61,818 nucleotides of DNA, taken from Arthrobacter sp. SO5 (GTDB lineage Bacteria; Actinomycetota; Actinomycetes; Actinomycetales; Micrococcaceae). The stretch is from NCBI RefSeq assembly GCF_020532805.1, contig NZ_MQTQ01000054.1:77169-138986 (forward strand). Reading direction: 5' to 3'. The position numbers were made by a program, and so were the translations under genes. The notes under the pieces are model-generated. The model worked only from the letters and a program-made list of their open reading frames with translations. It ran no database searches and was not told the origin of the DNA. Positions 40,190-49,495 of this stretch are shown here, piece by piece (positions within the stretch are counted from its first letter, which is position 1; each line of letters begins with the position of its first letter).

Positions 40190-41461
40190 CTACGGGACGG
40201 GGTGCCGCGCGTCGTATTTGAGGAAGCCCAACTGCAGGTGCGCCACCGTCCATGCCACAGCTATGCACAGCAGACCGCCCAAAAGCAGCACCCAGCCTTC
40301 ACTCAAAAGTTTAGTCCCGCCGCCGGCGAGCATGTCCCCAATCCTCGGGCCGCCGGCCACCACCACCACGAACACGCCCTGAAGCCTTCCCCGCAGATGG
40401 TCCGGCGTGGACGCCTGCAGGATCGTGGTGCGGAAGACGGCGCTGACGGAGTCCGCGATGCCGGCCAGCGCGCAGCACAGGGCCGCGGGAACCAGCCAGG
40501 GCGTGACGCCGCCAGCGCCGGAGGGGCCGGCCAGGAGCACCACCAGGCCGAAGCCCGCAACCGAGGCGCCCCAGCCCATCACGGACCATACGACGGCGGC
40601 GCCCTGCCTGCACACCCCGCCGAGCGGCCCGGAGAAGAGGCCTGCGAGGAAGGCGCCCACAGCGGTGGAGGCCAGCAAGACGCCCACAGTGGCTTCGCCG
40701 CCGCCGATTACGAGTGCGCCGATGGCCGGCATTAATGCCCGCGGCTGGGCGAAGATCATGGCGACGAGGTCGATGATGAACGTCATGCGCAGGTTGGGCC
40801 GGGTGCCGAGGAAGCCGAAGCCTTCGACGACGGAGCGCAGCCCCGCGGGCCGGGCGTGTTCGCCCGGGGGCATGGCAGGCAGCCTGAGCAGCGCCCACAG
40901 GGCGAAGGCAAAAGTGGCGACGTCGATCGTGTAGGTCCAGGCGAAGCCGATCGAGGCCACCAGCACCCCGGCAAGCAGCGGGCCGGCTGTGAAGGTCAGC
41001 CCGAAGCTGATCATGCTCAGGGCGTTGGCCGCAGGCAGCAGTTCCTTGCGGACCAGAACTGGGATGATGGCGCTGCGGGCGGGCTGGTTGATTGCCTGCG
41101 CGCCGCTCTGCACCGCGACAAGGGCATACAGCAGCCACACATTTCCCAGCTGCAGCCAGGCCTGCAGCGCCAGGCAGGCTGTGGTCCCCCACAGCACGGA
41201 CGAGGCAAGCAACGCGACCTTGCGGCGGTCGTGGGCGTCAGCGATGGCACCGCCCAGCAGGCCGCCGACGACGAGCGGGCCCAGTGCGAAGATGCTGAGC
41301 AGGCCGACGTACAGGCTGTCCTGGGTGAGGCGGTACACCTCGAGGCTGACTGCCACGAGCGTCAACTGGCTGCCCAGCGCCGCGACGGCAGACCCTAGCC
41401 AGAGTCGGCGGAACGCCGTGCTTTCGCGCAAGGGCGTGATGTCCGCCAGTAGATTCCCCAC
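40190..41461 (-). CDS. MFS transporter (EntS/DUF894-like exporter)
   Basis: A 423-residue, 12-helix major-facilitator protein. It has the loop 2-3 signature GALLGGAIADAHDRRK-like stretch (GGLLGGAIADAHDRRKVALL), then NQPARSAIIPVLVRKELLPAANAL, both characteristic of the EntS / DUF894 subgroup that exports siderophores or drugs. The GTG at 41461 has TACAGT 6 nt upstream. It is divergent from the Fur gene by about 120 bp, which may indicate a metal- or peroxide-linked role, but no siderophore genes are nearby. Confidence 0.88.
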   Translation of the reverse strand: MGNLLADITPLRESTAFRRLWLGSAVAALGSQLTLVAVSLEVYRLTQDSLYVGLLSIFALGPLVVGGLLGGAIADAHDRRKVALLASSVLWGTTACLALQAWLQLGNVWLLYALVAVQSGAQAINQPARSAIIPVLVRKELLPAANALSMISFGLTFTAGPLLAGVLVASIGFAWTYTIDVATFAFALWALLRLPAMPPGEHARPAGLRSVVEGFGFLGTRPNLRMTFIIDLVAMIFAQPRALMPAIGALVIGGGEATVGVLLASTAVGAFLAGLFSGPLGGVCRQGAAVVWSVMGWGASVAGFGLVVLLAGPSGAGGVTPWLVPAALCCALAGIADSVSAVFRTTILQASTPDHLRGRLQGVFVVVVAGGPRIGDMLAGGGTKLLSEGWVLLLGGLLCIAVAWTVAHLQLGFLKYDARHPVP

Positions 41462-41467
41462 CCGGCA

Positions 41468-41473
41468 ACTGTA
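41468..41473 (-). promoter_or_regulatory. -10 box of the MFS transporter gene
   Basis: TACAGT, six bases, GTG. Confidence 0.5.
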
Positions 41474-41583
41474 GTGGCGCCCGGCGGCTGCCTCCTGTCA
41501 CACGGCGCCACACCCACGCGACGAGGGCCCGGCTAAGGGCGGCATTATTATGACCGGTTCAAAATAGATGGTTGAATGGGGCC

Positions 41584-42051
41584 ATGACGGATCCCGCGGG
41601 CACCCAAGAGGCATGGGCTGCGGCCCTGCGTGCCCACGGCCGCCGGGTGACCAAACAGCGGCTGGCGGTGCTCGCCGCCGTCGAACAGCACCCGCATGCA
41701 CCGGCGGAGGCGATCCTTTCCGCAGCCCGGCAGGACCTGCCCGAGCTGACGGCGCAGTCCGTCTATGTGGTGCTGGGCGACCTCACCGAGCTGCAGATGC
41801 TGCGCCGCTTTGAACCGCCGCACTCCCCCGCCCTGTATGAGACCCGCGTGGGAGACAACCACCACCACGCCATCTGCATCTCCTGCGGCCGGGTGGAGGA
41901 CGTTGAGTGCGCGGTGGGCCATGCCCCGTGCCTCACCCCGCACTGGGACGAAAACGCCAAGCCGATGACCATCCAGATCGCCGATGTGATGTACCAGGGC
42001 ATCTGCCAGGACTGCCAGCGCAGCCAAACACTTCCCGCCGAACGAAACTAA
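41584..42051 (+). CDS. Fur-family regulator (CatR/PerR/FurA type)
   Basis: A 155-residue metal-dependent repressor. The N-terminal wHTH covers about 10-80 ([40 protein letters not shown]). The regulatory HHH motif is in [12 protein letters not shown]. Two CxxC pairs (CISC and CQDC) form the structural zinc site. Its position 23 bp upstream of catalase, on the same strand, indicates that it senses peroxide or iron and controls katA. ATG 41584 is preferred to the TTG at 41572. Confidence 0.93.
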   Translation: MTDPAGTQEAWAAALRAHGRRVTKQRLAVLAAVEQHPHAPAEAILSAARQDLPELTAQSVYVVLGDLTELQMLRRFEPPHSPALYETRVGDNHHHAICISCGRVEDVECAVGHAPCLTPHWDENAKPMTIQIADVMYQGICQDCQRSQTLPAERN

Positions 42052-42074
42052 GAAACCCAACCAAAAGGAGAAAG

Positions 42075-43574
42075 ATGACTGAGAACATCTCTGCGCCCGC
42101 CGTGTCCACGACACAGTCCGGCGCCCCCGTCACTTCCGATGCCCACTCCCAGGCAACCGGCGCCGATGGCGCGATCATCCTCACCGATCACTACCTGATC
42201 GAGAAGCTGGCCCAGTTCAACCGCGAGCGCGTGCCGGAGCGGGTGGTGCACGCCAAGGGCGGAGGCGCCTTCGGTACCTTCACCACCACCGAGGACGTCT
42301 CGAAGTACACGAAGGCCGCGCTGTTCCAGCCCGGCACCGAGACGGACATGCTCATCCGCTTCTCCTCCGTAGCCGGCGAAGCAGGCTCCCCCGACACCTG
42401 GCGCGACCCCCGCGGTTTCGCCGTGAAGTTCTACACGACCGAGGGCAACTACGACCTCGTCGGCAACAACACCCCGGTGTTCTTCATCCGCGACGGCATC
42501 AAGTTCCCGGACTTCATCCACTCCCAGAAGCGCCTGCCGGGCACCCACCTGCGCGACGCGGACATGCAGTGGGACTTCTGGACCCTCTCCCCCGAATCCG
42601 CCCACCAGGTCACCTGGCTCATGGGTGACCGCGGCCTGCCGGCTTCCTGGCGTGAAATGCAGGGCTACGGCTCGCACACGTACCAGTGGATCAATGCCGC
42701 GGGCGAGCGCTTCTGGGTCAAGTACCACTTCAAGTCCAACCAGGGCGTCAAGTCCATGACCGGCGACGAGGCCGAGGCACTGGCCGGCGCCGACGGTGAC
42801 TTCTACATCCGCGACCTGCAGGAGAACATTGCCGCCGGCAACTTCCCGTCCTGGGACCTGCACGTCCAGGTCATGCCGTATGAGGATGCCAAGACGTACC
42901 GCTTCAACCCGTTCGACCTCACGAAGGTGTGGCCGCACTCGGATTACCCGCTGATCAAGGTGGGCACCATGGAGCTGAACAAGAACCCGGAGAACTACTT
43001 CTCCCAGATCGAGCAGGCCACCTTCGCGCCGTCGAACTTCGTGCCGGGTATCGCCGCTTCCCCGGACAAGATGCTGCAGGCCCGCATCTTCTCCTATGCG
43101 GACGCGCACCGTTACCGCGTGGGCACCAACCACGCCCAGCTCCCGGTGAACCTGCCCAAGAGCCAGGTCAACAACTACAGCCAGGACGGCCAGGGGCGCT
43201 ACCACTTCAACGCACCCTCGGTTCCGGTCTACGCGCCGAACTCCGTGGGCGGCCCGGCTGCGGTGGAGCCGTCCGTTGCCGGCGGCGGCTGGGAGAACGA
43301 CGGCGCACTGACGCTCTCCGCGCACACCCTGCACGCCGAGGACGGCGACTTCGGCCAGGCCGGCGCGCTGTACCGCGAGGTGTACAACGACGGCGAGAAG
43401 GCCCGCCTGCTGGACACCGTCACCGGTGCCGTCAGCGGCGTCAAGAACGCCAGCATCAAGGAACGGGCCATCCAGTACTGGACCAACGTCGACGCCGGGT
43501 TCGGCGCCAAGCTGCGCGCCAACCTCGGTGCCGGCCAGGTGGAGTCCGACGCCGAGGCCGCCAACAAGGTCTGA
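42075..43574 (+). CDS. katA: Monofunctional haem catalase
   Basis: A 499-residue small-subunit (clade 3-like) catalase that splits hydrogen peroxide into water and oxygen. Active-site His is His 59 in [12 protein letters not shown], Asn is Asn 132 in GNNTPVFF and the haem-ligand Tyr is Tyr 341 in [14 protein letters not shown]. The NADPH-region segment [13 protein letters not shown] is present. The start is ATG 42075 with AAAGGAG. It is the second gene of a fur-katA operon and ends in a strong terminator. Confidence 0.97.
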   Translation: MTENISAPAVSTTQSGAPVTSDAHSQATGADGAIILTDHYLIEKLAQFNRERVPERVVHAKGGGAFGTFTTTEDVSKYTKAALFQPGTETDMLIRFSSVAGEAGSPDTWRDPRGFAVKFYTTEGNYDLVGNNTPVFFIRDGIKFPDFIHSQKRLPGTHLRDADMQWDFWTLSPESAHQVTWLMGDRGLPASWREMQGYGSHTYQWINAAGERFWVKYHFKSNQGVKSMTGDEAEALAGADGDFYIRDLQENIAAGNFPSWDLHVQVMPYEDAKTYRFNPFDLTKVWPHSDYPLIKVGTMELNKNPENYFSQIEQATFAPSNFVPGIAASPDKMLQARIFSYADAHRYRVGTNHAQLPVNLPKSQVNNYSQDGQGRYHFNAPSVPVYAPNSVGGPAAVEPSVAGGGWENDGALTLSAHTLHAEDGDFGQAGALYREVYNDGEKARLLDTVTGAVSGVKNASIKERAIQYWTNVDAGFGAKLRANLGAGQVESDAEAANKV

Positions 43575-43608
43575 TCACTGCGCTTTGCCCGGGCTTGCCC
43601 GCGTGCTG

Positions 43609-43649
43609 AAACTCCCCGCTGCGGTTTACCGCGGCGGGGAGTTTTTTGC
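43609..43649 (+). terminator. Intrinsic terminator of the fur-katA operon
   Basis: AAACTCCCCGC (43609-43619) pairs with GCGGGGAGTTT (43633-43643), with a secondary stem inside the loop, followed by TTTTTT. Confidence 0.93.
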
Positions 43650-43700
43650 GTTTTTCCACATGGCGGCCCCGCACGCTCGCCATGACGCCGCCCGTGTCCT

Positions 43701-43706
43701 TACGAT
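43701..43706 (+). promoter_or_regulatory. -10 box of the DUF2461 gene
   Basis: TACGAT, six bases, ATG. Confidence 0.45.
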
Positions 43707-43712
43707 CCCTGT

Positions 43713-44348
43713 ATGGACACTTTCGAGGGGATCCCGGAGGCCGCCTTCCGGTTCTATGCAGAGCTTGAACACAACAACAACCGCGACTGGTGGCTGGAAC
43801 ACAAGCCAATCTACGACTCGGCGGTGAAAGAGCCGCTGACCCTTTTGCTGGCCGAACTGGAGCCGGCCTTCGGTGATGCCAGGCTCTTCCGGCCCAACAG
43901 GGACATCAGGTTTTCCCTGGATAAATCGCCGTACAAGACCGCCCAGGGCGCCTTCGCGTCCAGTGCGGAAGGCACGGGCTTCTACCTCCAGCTCAGCGCC
44001 GACGGCGTACTGATCGGCGGCGGCTGCCATACCCCCACTCCGGCCCAGGTGGCGCGCTTCCGCAGCGCCGTCGATGCCCCGTCCAGCGGCGAGGTCCTGC
44101 AGGCAATCGTGCAGGACATTGAGGCGGCGGGCTTCGCGGTGGAGGGCGAGAGGCTGAAAACTGTCCCCCGAGGCTTCGATAAGGACCATCCGCGGGCGGA
44201 GTTACTCAAACACAAGTCACTCACAGCAGGCATCAACCTGGGCCAGCCCGGCTGGCTTGCCGGACCCGGTGCGGCCGCTGAAGTGGCTCGCCGTTGGGAA
44301 CAGCTCCGGCCCCTCGTGGAATGGATCGGCCGCTACGCGCCCCCGTAA
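43713..44348 (+). CDS. DUF2461-family protein (TIGR02453)
   Basis: A 211-residue protein of the DUF2461 family: AFRFYAELEHNNNRDWWLEHKPIYDSAVKEPL, then LFRPNRDIRFSLDKSPYKTAQGAFASS (the characteristic R-DxRFS-DKxPYK box), YLQLSADGVLIGGGCHTP and VPRGFDKDHPRAELLKHKSLTAG. The fold and role are unproven. Start ATG 43713, leaderless layout. Confidence 0.87.
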   Translation: MDTFEGIPEAAFRFYAELEHNNNRDWWLEHKPIYDSAVKEPLTLLLAELEPAFGDARLFRPNRDIRFSLDKSPYKTAQGAFASSAEGTGFYLQLSADGVLIGGGCHTPTPAQVARFRSAVDAPSSGEVLQAIVQDIEAAGFAVEGERLKTVPRGFDKDHPRAELLKHKSLTAGINLGQPGWLAGPGAAAEVARRWEQLRPLVEWIGRYAPP

Positions 44349-44430
44349 GCTCGGGCGTGGTTGCTGTCGGTGGTGGGCGCCGGTGGTGGGGCGCCGGTCG
44401 GGCTTCCGATGCCGCGGGTGTCCCCAGAGG

Positions 44431-44493
44431 CAACGCGGGGTCACTTACGGCCCATCGCCGGGGGCCGAATGGGCCGTAGATGACCCCGCGTTG
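44431..44493. repeat. 63-bp palindromic repeat, copy 4
   Basis: Ends identical to the other three copies. Inner arms CTTACGGCCCAT / ATGGGCCGTAGA pair at 10 of 12 positions. It lies between the convergent DUF2461 and amino-acid permease genes, ending 3 bp before the permease stop. Confidence 0.92.
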
Positions 44494-44496
44494 CGG

Positions 44497-46080
44497 TCAG
44501 GAGCGGGTAAAGGCGTCCTCCGGCGTGGCGGCCGCGGCGTCGGGCGCAGCCGTGGCGGCCGCGGCGTCGGGCTGGCCGGACGCACCGTTGACCGACGCCC
44601 TGGCCTCCGCGAACTTCTCGTTCAGCCTGGAGTGCCGCTGGCCGTAGGAGAAGTAGATGATGACGCCGATCACGAGCCAGCCGGCGAAGAAGATCCAGGT
44701 CTCGACGGCCAGGTTGGTCATGAGGTATAGGCAGAGGACCGCGGAGACGACCGGGAGCACCTTGCCGAACGGGACGCGGAATGCCGGCTTGAGGTCCGGG
44801 CGCTTCTTGCGCAGCACCAGGATGCCCAGGCTGACCGTCACGAACGCGGACAGGGTGCCGATGTTGATCATTTCTTCCAGGAGGTCCACTTTGGTGAGTC
44901 CCGCGACAACCGCCACGGCGGCCCCGCAGATGACCTGGAGCCGGACCGGCGTCGCACGGATGGTGCTGGTCTTCGACAGCGAGCGGGGCAGGAGCCCGTC
45001 GCGGCTCATGGCGAGCACCACGCGGGACAGGCCCATGAGCAGCACCATGATCACGGTGGTCAGGCCCACCAAGGAGCCGAAGGCGATGACCTTGGCGGCG
45101 TCGGTGTTGCCCACAGCCTCGAACGCCGTGGTCAGGGTGGGGTTCTCGGCCTCGGCCAGCCTGGTGTAGGGCACCATGCCGGTCAGTGCCAGCGACACCA
45201 GAATGTAAAGCACGGTGACGACGGCGAGGCCGCCGAAGATGCCGCGGGGCAACGTCTTCTGCGGGTTCTTGACCTCCTCGGCCGACGTGGCAACAACGTC
45301 AAAGCCGATGAAGGCGAAGAAGACCAGGGCGGCGCCGGCGAAGATGCCAAGCGTGCCGTACTGCGCCGGGGCAGCGCCCGTGAGGAAGCCGAAGAAGGAC
45401 TGCTTCATCACATCTGCGGCGCCGGTGCCGCCGGTCGGCTCGGAGGCCGGAACAAAGGGAGCGTAGTTCTCGAACTTCACGTAGCTGAAGCCCACCACAA
45501 TCACGAAGAGCACGACGCCGATCTTGACCAGCGTGAAGATGTTGCCGACGCGGGCGGACAGCTTTGTCCCCAGCACCAGCAGCACGGTGAACACGGCGAC
45601 GATCAGGAAGGCGCCCCAGTACAGGTCCACACTGCCGAGCTTGATCGAGGGGGGAACGTCCAGGCCCGTCAGCGCGAAGACCTTGCTGAGGTAGATGCCC
45701 CAGTACTTCGCGATCACGGCCCCGGCGGTAAAGAGCTCCAGGATGAGGTTCCAGCCGATGATCCAGGCCAGCAACTCTCCCATGGTCGCGTAGGTGAAGA
45801 CATAGGCCGAGCCGGCCACCGGGATGGCCGTGGCGAACTCGGCGTAACACATGATGGCCAGAGCACACGTGACAGCGGCAATGGCGAACGAGAGGGTCAC
45901 GGCCGGTCCGGCGAAGTTTGCTGCAGCTTTCGCGCCCACCGAGAAGATCCCGGCGCCGACGGCAACGGCGACACCCATGATCATCAGGTCCCAGGAGCTG
46001 AGCGAGCGCTTCAGCTTGCGTCCGGGTTCGTCGGCATCCGACATGGACTGCTCGATCGATTTGGTCCGGAATAGGTTCAT
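44497..46080 (-). CDS. APC-family amino acid permease (cationic amino acid transporter-like)
   Basis: A 527-residue transporter with about 12-14 helices. It begins with LKRSLSSWDLMIMGVAVAVGAGIFSVGA, the ligand-binding helix 1 of the APC fold (GAGIF), followed by FAIAAVTCALAIMCYAEFATAIPVAGSAYVFTYATMGE. The helix 6 region is FFAFIGFDVVATSAEEVKNPQKTLPRGI. This resembles bacterial CAT/YfnA-type permeases. The C-terminus is Ala-rich and repetitive. The ATG at 46080 is chosen; a GTG at 46092 is also possible. Substrate unknown. Confidence 0.9.
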   Translation of the reverse strand: MNLFRTKSIEQSMSDADEPGRKLKRSLSSWDLMIMGVAVAVGAGIFSVGAKAAANFAGPAVTLSFAIAAVTCALAIMCYAEFATAIPVAGSAYVFTYATMGELLAWIIGWNLILELFTAGAVIAKYWGIYLSKVFALTGLDVPPSIKLGSVDLYWGAFLIVAVFTVLLVLGTKLSARVGNIFTLVKIGVVLFVIVVGFSYVKFENYAPFVPASEPTGGTGAADVMKQSFFGFLTGAAPAQYGTLGIFAGAALVFFAFIGFDVVATSAEEVKNPQKTLPRGIFGGLAVVTVLYILVSLALTGMVPYTRLAEAENPTLTTAFEAVGNTDAAKVIAFGSLVGLTTVIMVLLMGLSRVVLAMSRDGLLPRSLSKTSTIRATPVRLQVICGAAVAVVAGLTKVDLLEEMINIGTLSAFVTVSLGILVLRKKRPDLKPAFRVPFGKVLPVVSAVLCLYLMTNLAVETWIFFAGWLVIGVIIYFSYGQRHSRLNEKFAEARASVNGASGQPDAAAATAAPDAAAATPEDAFTRS

Positions 46081-46256
46081 GGCAAAGTCCACAATCTCGG
46101 TAGCGTGTTGGAAACGGACCTATCCAGAGTAGTGCCCATCCACTGGACGGCCTTTTTCATCCCACATAGTGAGACGCCACCGCGGGCCGTGCAGGTTGCC
46201 CCGCACAGCCCGCTGTCGCCTTGCCGCTGTTGCCTTGCCGCTCCGTTCCGGACCGC

Positions 46257-46664
46257 CTAGACCGGCCAATCCATCAAAGTGGAACGGATCAGGAACCGCT
46301 TCCCCTCAGGGGCTTCTACCGAAAAACCGCTCCCCCTGCCTGGAACCACATCCACGGTGAGGTGGGTGTGGCTCCAGTAGTTGAACTGCTCCTTCGACAT
46401 CCAGAACTCGATTGGCTGCGGCTGGAGCCCGTCGGAAATGTCGAACAGCCCGAGCTGCACGTCCGAATCCCCGGTGATGAACTCCCCCGCGGGGTAGCAC
46501 ATGGGCGAGGACCCGTCGCAGCAGCCGCCGGACTGGTGGAACATCAGGGGCCCGTACTGGAGCCACAGTTTGCGCAGCAGTTCTACCGCGGCGGGGGTGA
46601 GCGCCACCCGGGAGAAGTCTTCCCCGGGACGGGTAACGGCGGCGTCGAGCCTTGTCGCTGGCAT
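46257..46664 (-). CDS. DUF779-family protein
   Basis: A 135-residue protein of the DUF779 family, whose genes regularly accompany NAD-dependent acetaldehyde dehydrogenases. Conserved parts are LMFHQSGGCCDGSSPMCYP (three Cys in a compact loop, possible metal or redox site), LGLFDISDG, FWMSKEQFNYWSHTHLTVDVVPGRGSGFSVE and KRFLIRS. It is the last gene of the alcohol/aldehyde operon, 16 bp after the alcohol dehydrogenase. A possible role is to assist that pathway, but this is unproven. Start ATG with AAAGGA. Confidence 0.88.
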   Translation of the reverse strand: MPATRLDAAVTRPGEDFSRVALTPAAVELLRKLWLQYGPLMFHQSGGCCDGSSPMCYPAGEFITGDSDVQLGLFDISDGLQPQPIEFWMSKEQFNYWSHTHLTVDVVPGRGSGFSVEAPEGKRFLIRSTLMDWPV

Positions 46665-46680
46665 CAGAGTCCTTTCTTGA

Positions 46681-47724
46681 TCAGTACTTGATGACCACGC
46701 GGCCGTCGATCTTGGCGTGCTTCATCTCGTCGAGGACGGCATTCACTTCGGAGAGTTCCCGCGTGGAGACCGTGGGATGGATCTTGCCCTGGGCGTAGAA
46801 GTCCAGCGCTTCCGCCAGGTCCTGGCGGGTGCCCACAATGGAGCCGCGGACTGTCAGGCCCTTGAGCACAATCTCAAAGATCGGCGCCGGGAAGTCGCCC
46901 GGCGGCAGGCCGTTGAACACAATCGTTCCGCCGCGGCGGGCCATCCCGATCGCCTGGCCGAATGCTGACGGGTGCACCGCCGTGACCAGGACTCCATGGC
47001 AACCTCCGGTTTCGCGCTGGATGACTTCGGCGGGATCCTCGTGCAGGGCGTTGACGGTCAGCTCCGCGCCATGCTTTTTGGCCAGGGCGAGCTTGTCATC
47101 GGCAATGTCCACCGCAGCAACACGCAGGCCCATGGCCACCGCGTACTGGACGGCGATGTGGCCGAGTCCGCCGATGCCCGAGATGGTGACCCACTGGCCC
47201 GGCCGGGCCTCGGTCATTTTCAGGCCCTTGTAGACGGTCACTCCGGCGCAGAGCACCGGGGCCACCTCCACGGGGTCCGAGCCAGCCGGGATCCTGGCCG
47301 CGAAGCGGGTGTCCACCAGCATGTACTCGCCAAAGGAGCCGTCAACGCTGTAGCCGGCGTTCTGCTGCGCCTCGCACAGGGTTTCCCAACCGGTGCGGCA
47401 GTACTGGCAGTCGCCGCAGGCGGACCAGAGCCAGGCGTTGCCGACGAGGTCCCCGACTGCGAGGTCCGTGACGCCCTCACCGAGGGCAACCACCTCGCCG
47501 ACGCCTTCGTGGCCGGGGATGAACGGCGGGGTTGGTTTCACCGGCCAGTCGCCTTCCGCGGCGTGGAGGTCCGTGTGGCAGACGCCGGTGGTCAGGACCT
47601 TGACGAGCGCCTCGCCCCGCCCCGGCACGGGTACAGGGAGGGTCTGGATCTGTAGGTCTTTGCCGAATTCGGTCACTACTGCGGCTTGCATTGTCGTCGT
47701 CGTCGTCGTCATTGTCGTCGTCAT
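46681..47724 (-). CDS. Zinc-dependent alcohol dehydrogenase (AdhP/AdhA type)
   Basis: A 347-residue medium-chain dehydrogenase. Catalytic zinc ligands are Cys and His in TGVCHTDLHAAEGDW and GHEGVGEVV, plus the later Cys. The structural zinc loop has the four cysteines in CGDCQYCRTGWETLC. The NAD-binding motif is GIGGLGHIAVQYA. It oxidises ethanol or similar primary alcohols to the aldehyde used by the adjacent dehydrogenase. The N-terminus (MTTTMTTTTTTM) comes from ACG/GTC trinucleotide repeats and could be dispensable: a start at the third Met (47691) would match the usual family length. Confidence 0.93.
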   Translation of the reverse strand: MTTTMTTTTTTMQAAVVTEFGKDLQIQTLPVPVPGRGEALVKVLTTGVCHTDLHAAEGDWPVKPTPPFIPGHEGVGEVVALGEGVTDLAVGDLVGNAWLWSACGDCQYCRTGWETLCEAQQNAGYSVDGSFGEYMLVDTRFAARIPAGSDPVEVAPVLCAGVTVYKGLKMTEARPGQWVTISGIGGLGHIAVQYAVAMGLRVAAVDIADDKLALAKKHGAELTVNALHEDPAEVIQRETGGCHGVLVTAVHPSAFGQAIGMARRGGTIVFNGLPPGDFPAPIFEIVLKGLTVRGSIVGTRQDLAEALDFYAQGKIHPTVSTRELSEVNAVLDEMKHAKIDGRVVIKY

Positions 47725-47811
47725 GGCGAAATCCTTGCGTCATCAAGCGTGGGTTCAGCGAGAGGCGTGTGCGGTGAGGCGGTGTCCTTCCGGGTGGGTG
47801 CACAAGTGGTA

Positions 47812-47847
47812 CGGGCGGGGCGGATCACTCCTGATCCGCCCCGCCCG
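47812..47847. terminator. Perfect hairpin between aldehyde and alcohol dehydrogenase genes
   Basis: 16-bp stem CGGGCGGGGCGGATCA / TGATCCGCCCCGCCCG with a 4-nt loop. There is no T-tract on the minus strand, so it may be an attenuator, a processing site or a partial terminator that lowers the downstream genes. Confidence 0.6.
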
Positions 47848-47860
47848 GGTTTGTTGCGGC

Positions 47861-49384
47861 TTAGAAGAAGCCGAGCTTGTTCTCGTTGTAGCTGACCAGG
47901 AGGTTCTTGGTCTGCTGGTAGTGGTCCAGCATCATCGCGTGGTTCTCGCGCCCGATCCCGGAGGACTTGTAGCCGCCGAACGCGGCGCCGGCCGGGTAGG
48001 CGTGGTAGTTGTTGACCCACACGCGGCCGGCCTGGATTTCACGGCCGGCACGGTAGGCGACGTTGCCGTTACGGGACCAGACGCCGGCGCCGAGGCCGTA
48101 GAGGGTGTCGTTGGCGATGCCCATGGCGTCGTTGTAGTCGCTGAAGCGCGTCACGGAAACCACGGGACCGAAGATCTCCTCCTGGAAGATCCGCATCTTG
48201 TTGTGGCCTTCGAAGATGGTCGGCTGGACGTAGTAGCCCCCGGCCAGGTCGCCGGGCATTTCGGCCCGAGCGCCTCCGGTGAGCACCTTGGCGCCCTCCT
48301 GCTTTCCGATGTCGATGTAGGAGAGGATCTTTTCCAGCTGGTCGTTGGAGGCCTGGGCGCCGAGCTGCGTCTCGGTATCCAGCGGGTTGCCCTGGATGAT
48401 CTTCTCGACCCGGGCAATGGCATCGGCCATGAACGAATCGTAGATGCCGTCCTGGACCAGGGCACGGGACGGGCAGGTGCAGACTTCGCCCTGGTTGAAG
48501 GCGAAGAGCGTGAAGCCCTCCTGCGCCTTGTCGTAGAACGCGTCGTCGGAATCGGCAACATCATTGAAGAAAATGTTCGGGCTCTTGCCGCCCAGTTCCA
48601 GGGTCACCGGGATCAGGTTCTGGCTGGCGTACTGGCTGATCAGCCTGCCGGTGGAGGTTTCCCCGGTGAAGGCGATCTTGCGGATCCGGGGGCTTGAAGC
48701 CAGGGGCTTGCCGGCCTCCACGCCGAAGCCGTTGACGACGTTGAGGACGCCGGCCGGCAGTAGATCGCCGATGAGCTCCATCAGCACCAAAATCGAGGAC
48801 GGGGTCTGCTCGGCCGGCTTGAGGACCACGGCGTTGCCGGCGGCGAGGGCCGGGGCCAGCTTCCAGACGGCCATCAGGATCGGGAAGTTCCAGGGAATAA
48901 TCTGGCCGACGACGCCGAGCGGCTCGTGGTAGTGGTAGGCGGTGGTGTCGTCGTCGAGCTGGGACAGCCGCCCCTCCTGGGCGCGGACCGCGGAGGCGAA
49001 GTAGCGGAAGTGGTCAGCCGCGAGCGGAATGTCGGCGTTCAGGGTCTCGCGAATCGGCTTGCCGTTGTCCCAGGATTCGGCGACGGCGAGCATCTCGAGG
49101 TTCTCGTCGATCCGGTCCGCGATCTTGTTGAGGATCGCGGCGCGCTCGGCGACGGAGGTCTTGCCCCAGGAAGGAGCAACCTTGTGGGCGGCATCGAGCG
49201 CGAGTTCAATGTCCTCGGCGGTGCCGCGGGCAACTTCGCAGAAAGCCTTGCCGGTGACCGGGGTGATGTTCTCGAAGTACTGGCCCTTGACCGGGGCAAC
49301 CCACTCGCCGCCGATCCAGTTCTCGTAGCGGTCCTTGAAGGTGACCTTCGAGCCCTCGGTGCCGGGCTGTGCGTAAACAGTCAT
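47861..49384 (-). CDS. NAD-dependent aldehyde dehydrogenase (acetaldehyde-type)
   Basis: A 507-residue ALDH. The N-terminal [22 protein letters not shown], the substrate entry [24 protein letters not shown], the catalytic Glu in LELGGKSPN and catalytic Cys in [11 protein letters not shown] are present, as is the C-terminal [14 protein letters not shown]. It is of the ExaC/AldA kind that oxidises acetaldehyde. ATG 49384 has AAAGGAG at proper spacing. It heads the ALDH-ADH-DUF779 block directly downstream of its GAF regulator. Confidence 0.95.
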   Translation of the reverse strand: MTVYAQPGTEGSKVTFKDRYENWIGGEWVAPVKGQYFENITPVTGKAFCEVARGTAEDIELALDAAHKVAPSWGKTSVAERAAILNKIADRIDENLEMLAVAESWDNGKPIRETLNADIPLAADHFRYFASAVRAQEGRLSQLDDDTTAYHYHEPLGVVGQIIPWNFPILMAVWKLAPALAAGNAVVLKPAEQTPSSILVLMELIGDLLPAGVLNVVNGFGVEAGKPLASSPRIRKIAFTGETSTGRLISQYASQNLIPVTLELGGKSPNIFFNDVADSDDAFYDKAQEGFTLFAFNQGEVCTCPSRALVQDGIYDSFMADAIARVEKIIQGNPLDTETQLGAQASNDQLEKILSYIDIGKQEGAKVLTGGARAEMPGDLAGGYYVQPTIFEGHNKMRIFQEEIFGPVVSVTRFSDYNDAMGIANDTLYGLGAGVWSRNGNVAYRAGREIQAGRVWVNNYHAYPAGAAFGGYKSSGIGRENHAMMLDHYQQTKNLLVSYNENKLGFF

Positions 49385-49445
49385 TGCTAGCTCCTTTGCT
49401 GTGCAAGATTGAGGGCGGCCAGATGTCGGCGCCGCCGTTGCGTTC

Positions 49446-49480
49446 AGCCTAGGAGCGGGGAGGTTGCAGTCAGGTTGCAG
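49446..49480 (-). promoter_or_regulatory. Promoter and tandem activator site of the aldehyde dehydrogenase operon
   Basis: TAGGCT -10 box (49451-49446) for the minus strand. In the place of a -35 box lies a direct repeat, AGGTTGCAG (49461-49469) and AGGTTGCAG (49472-49480), with 11-bp period, one helical turn. It fits a two-subunit activator bound next to RNA polymerase, probably the adjacent GAF regulator. Confidence 0.6.
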
Positions 49481-49495
49481 GCCGAGTGAGCCGGG

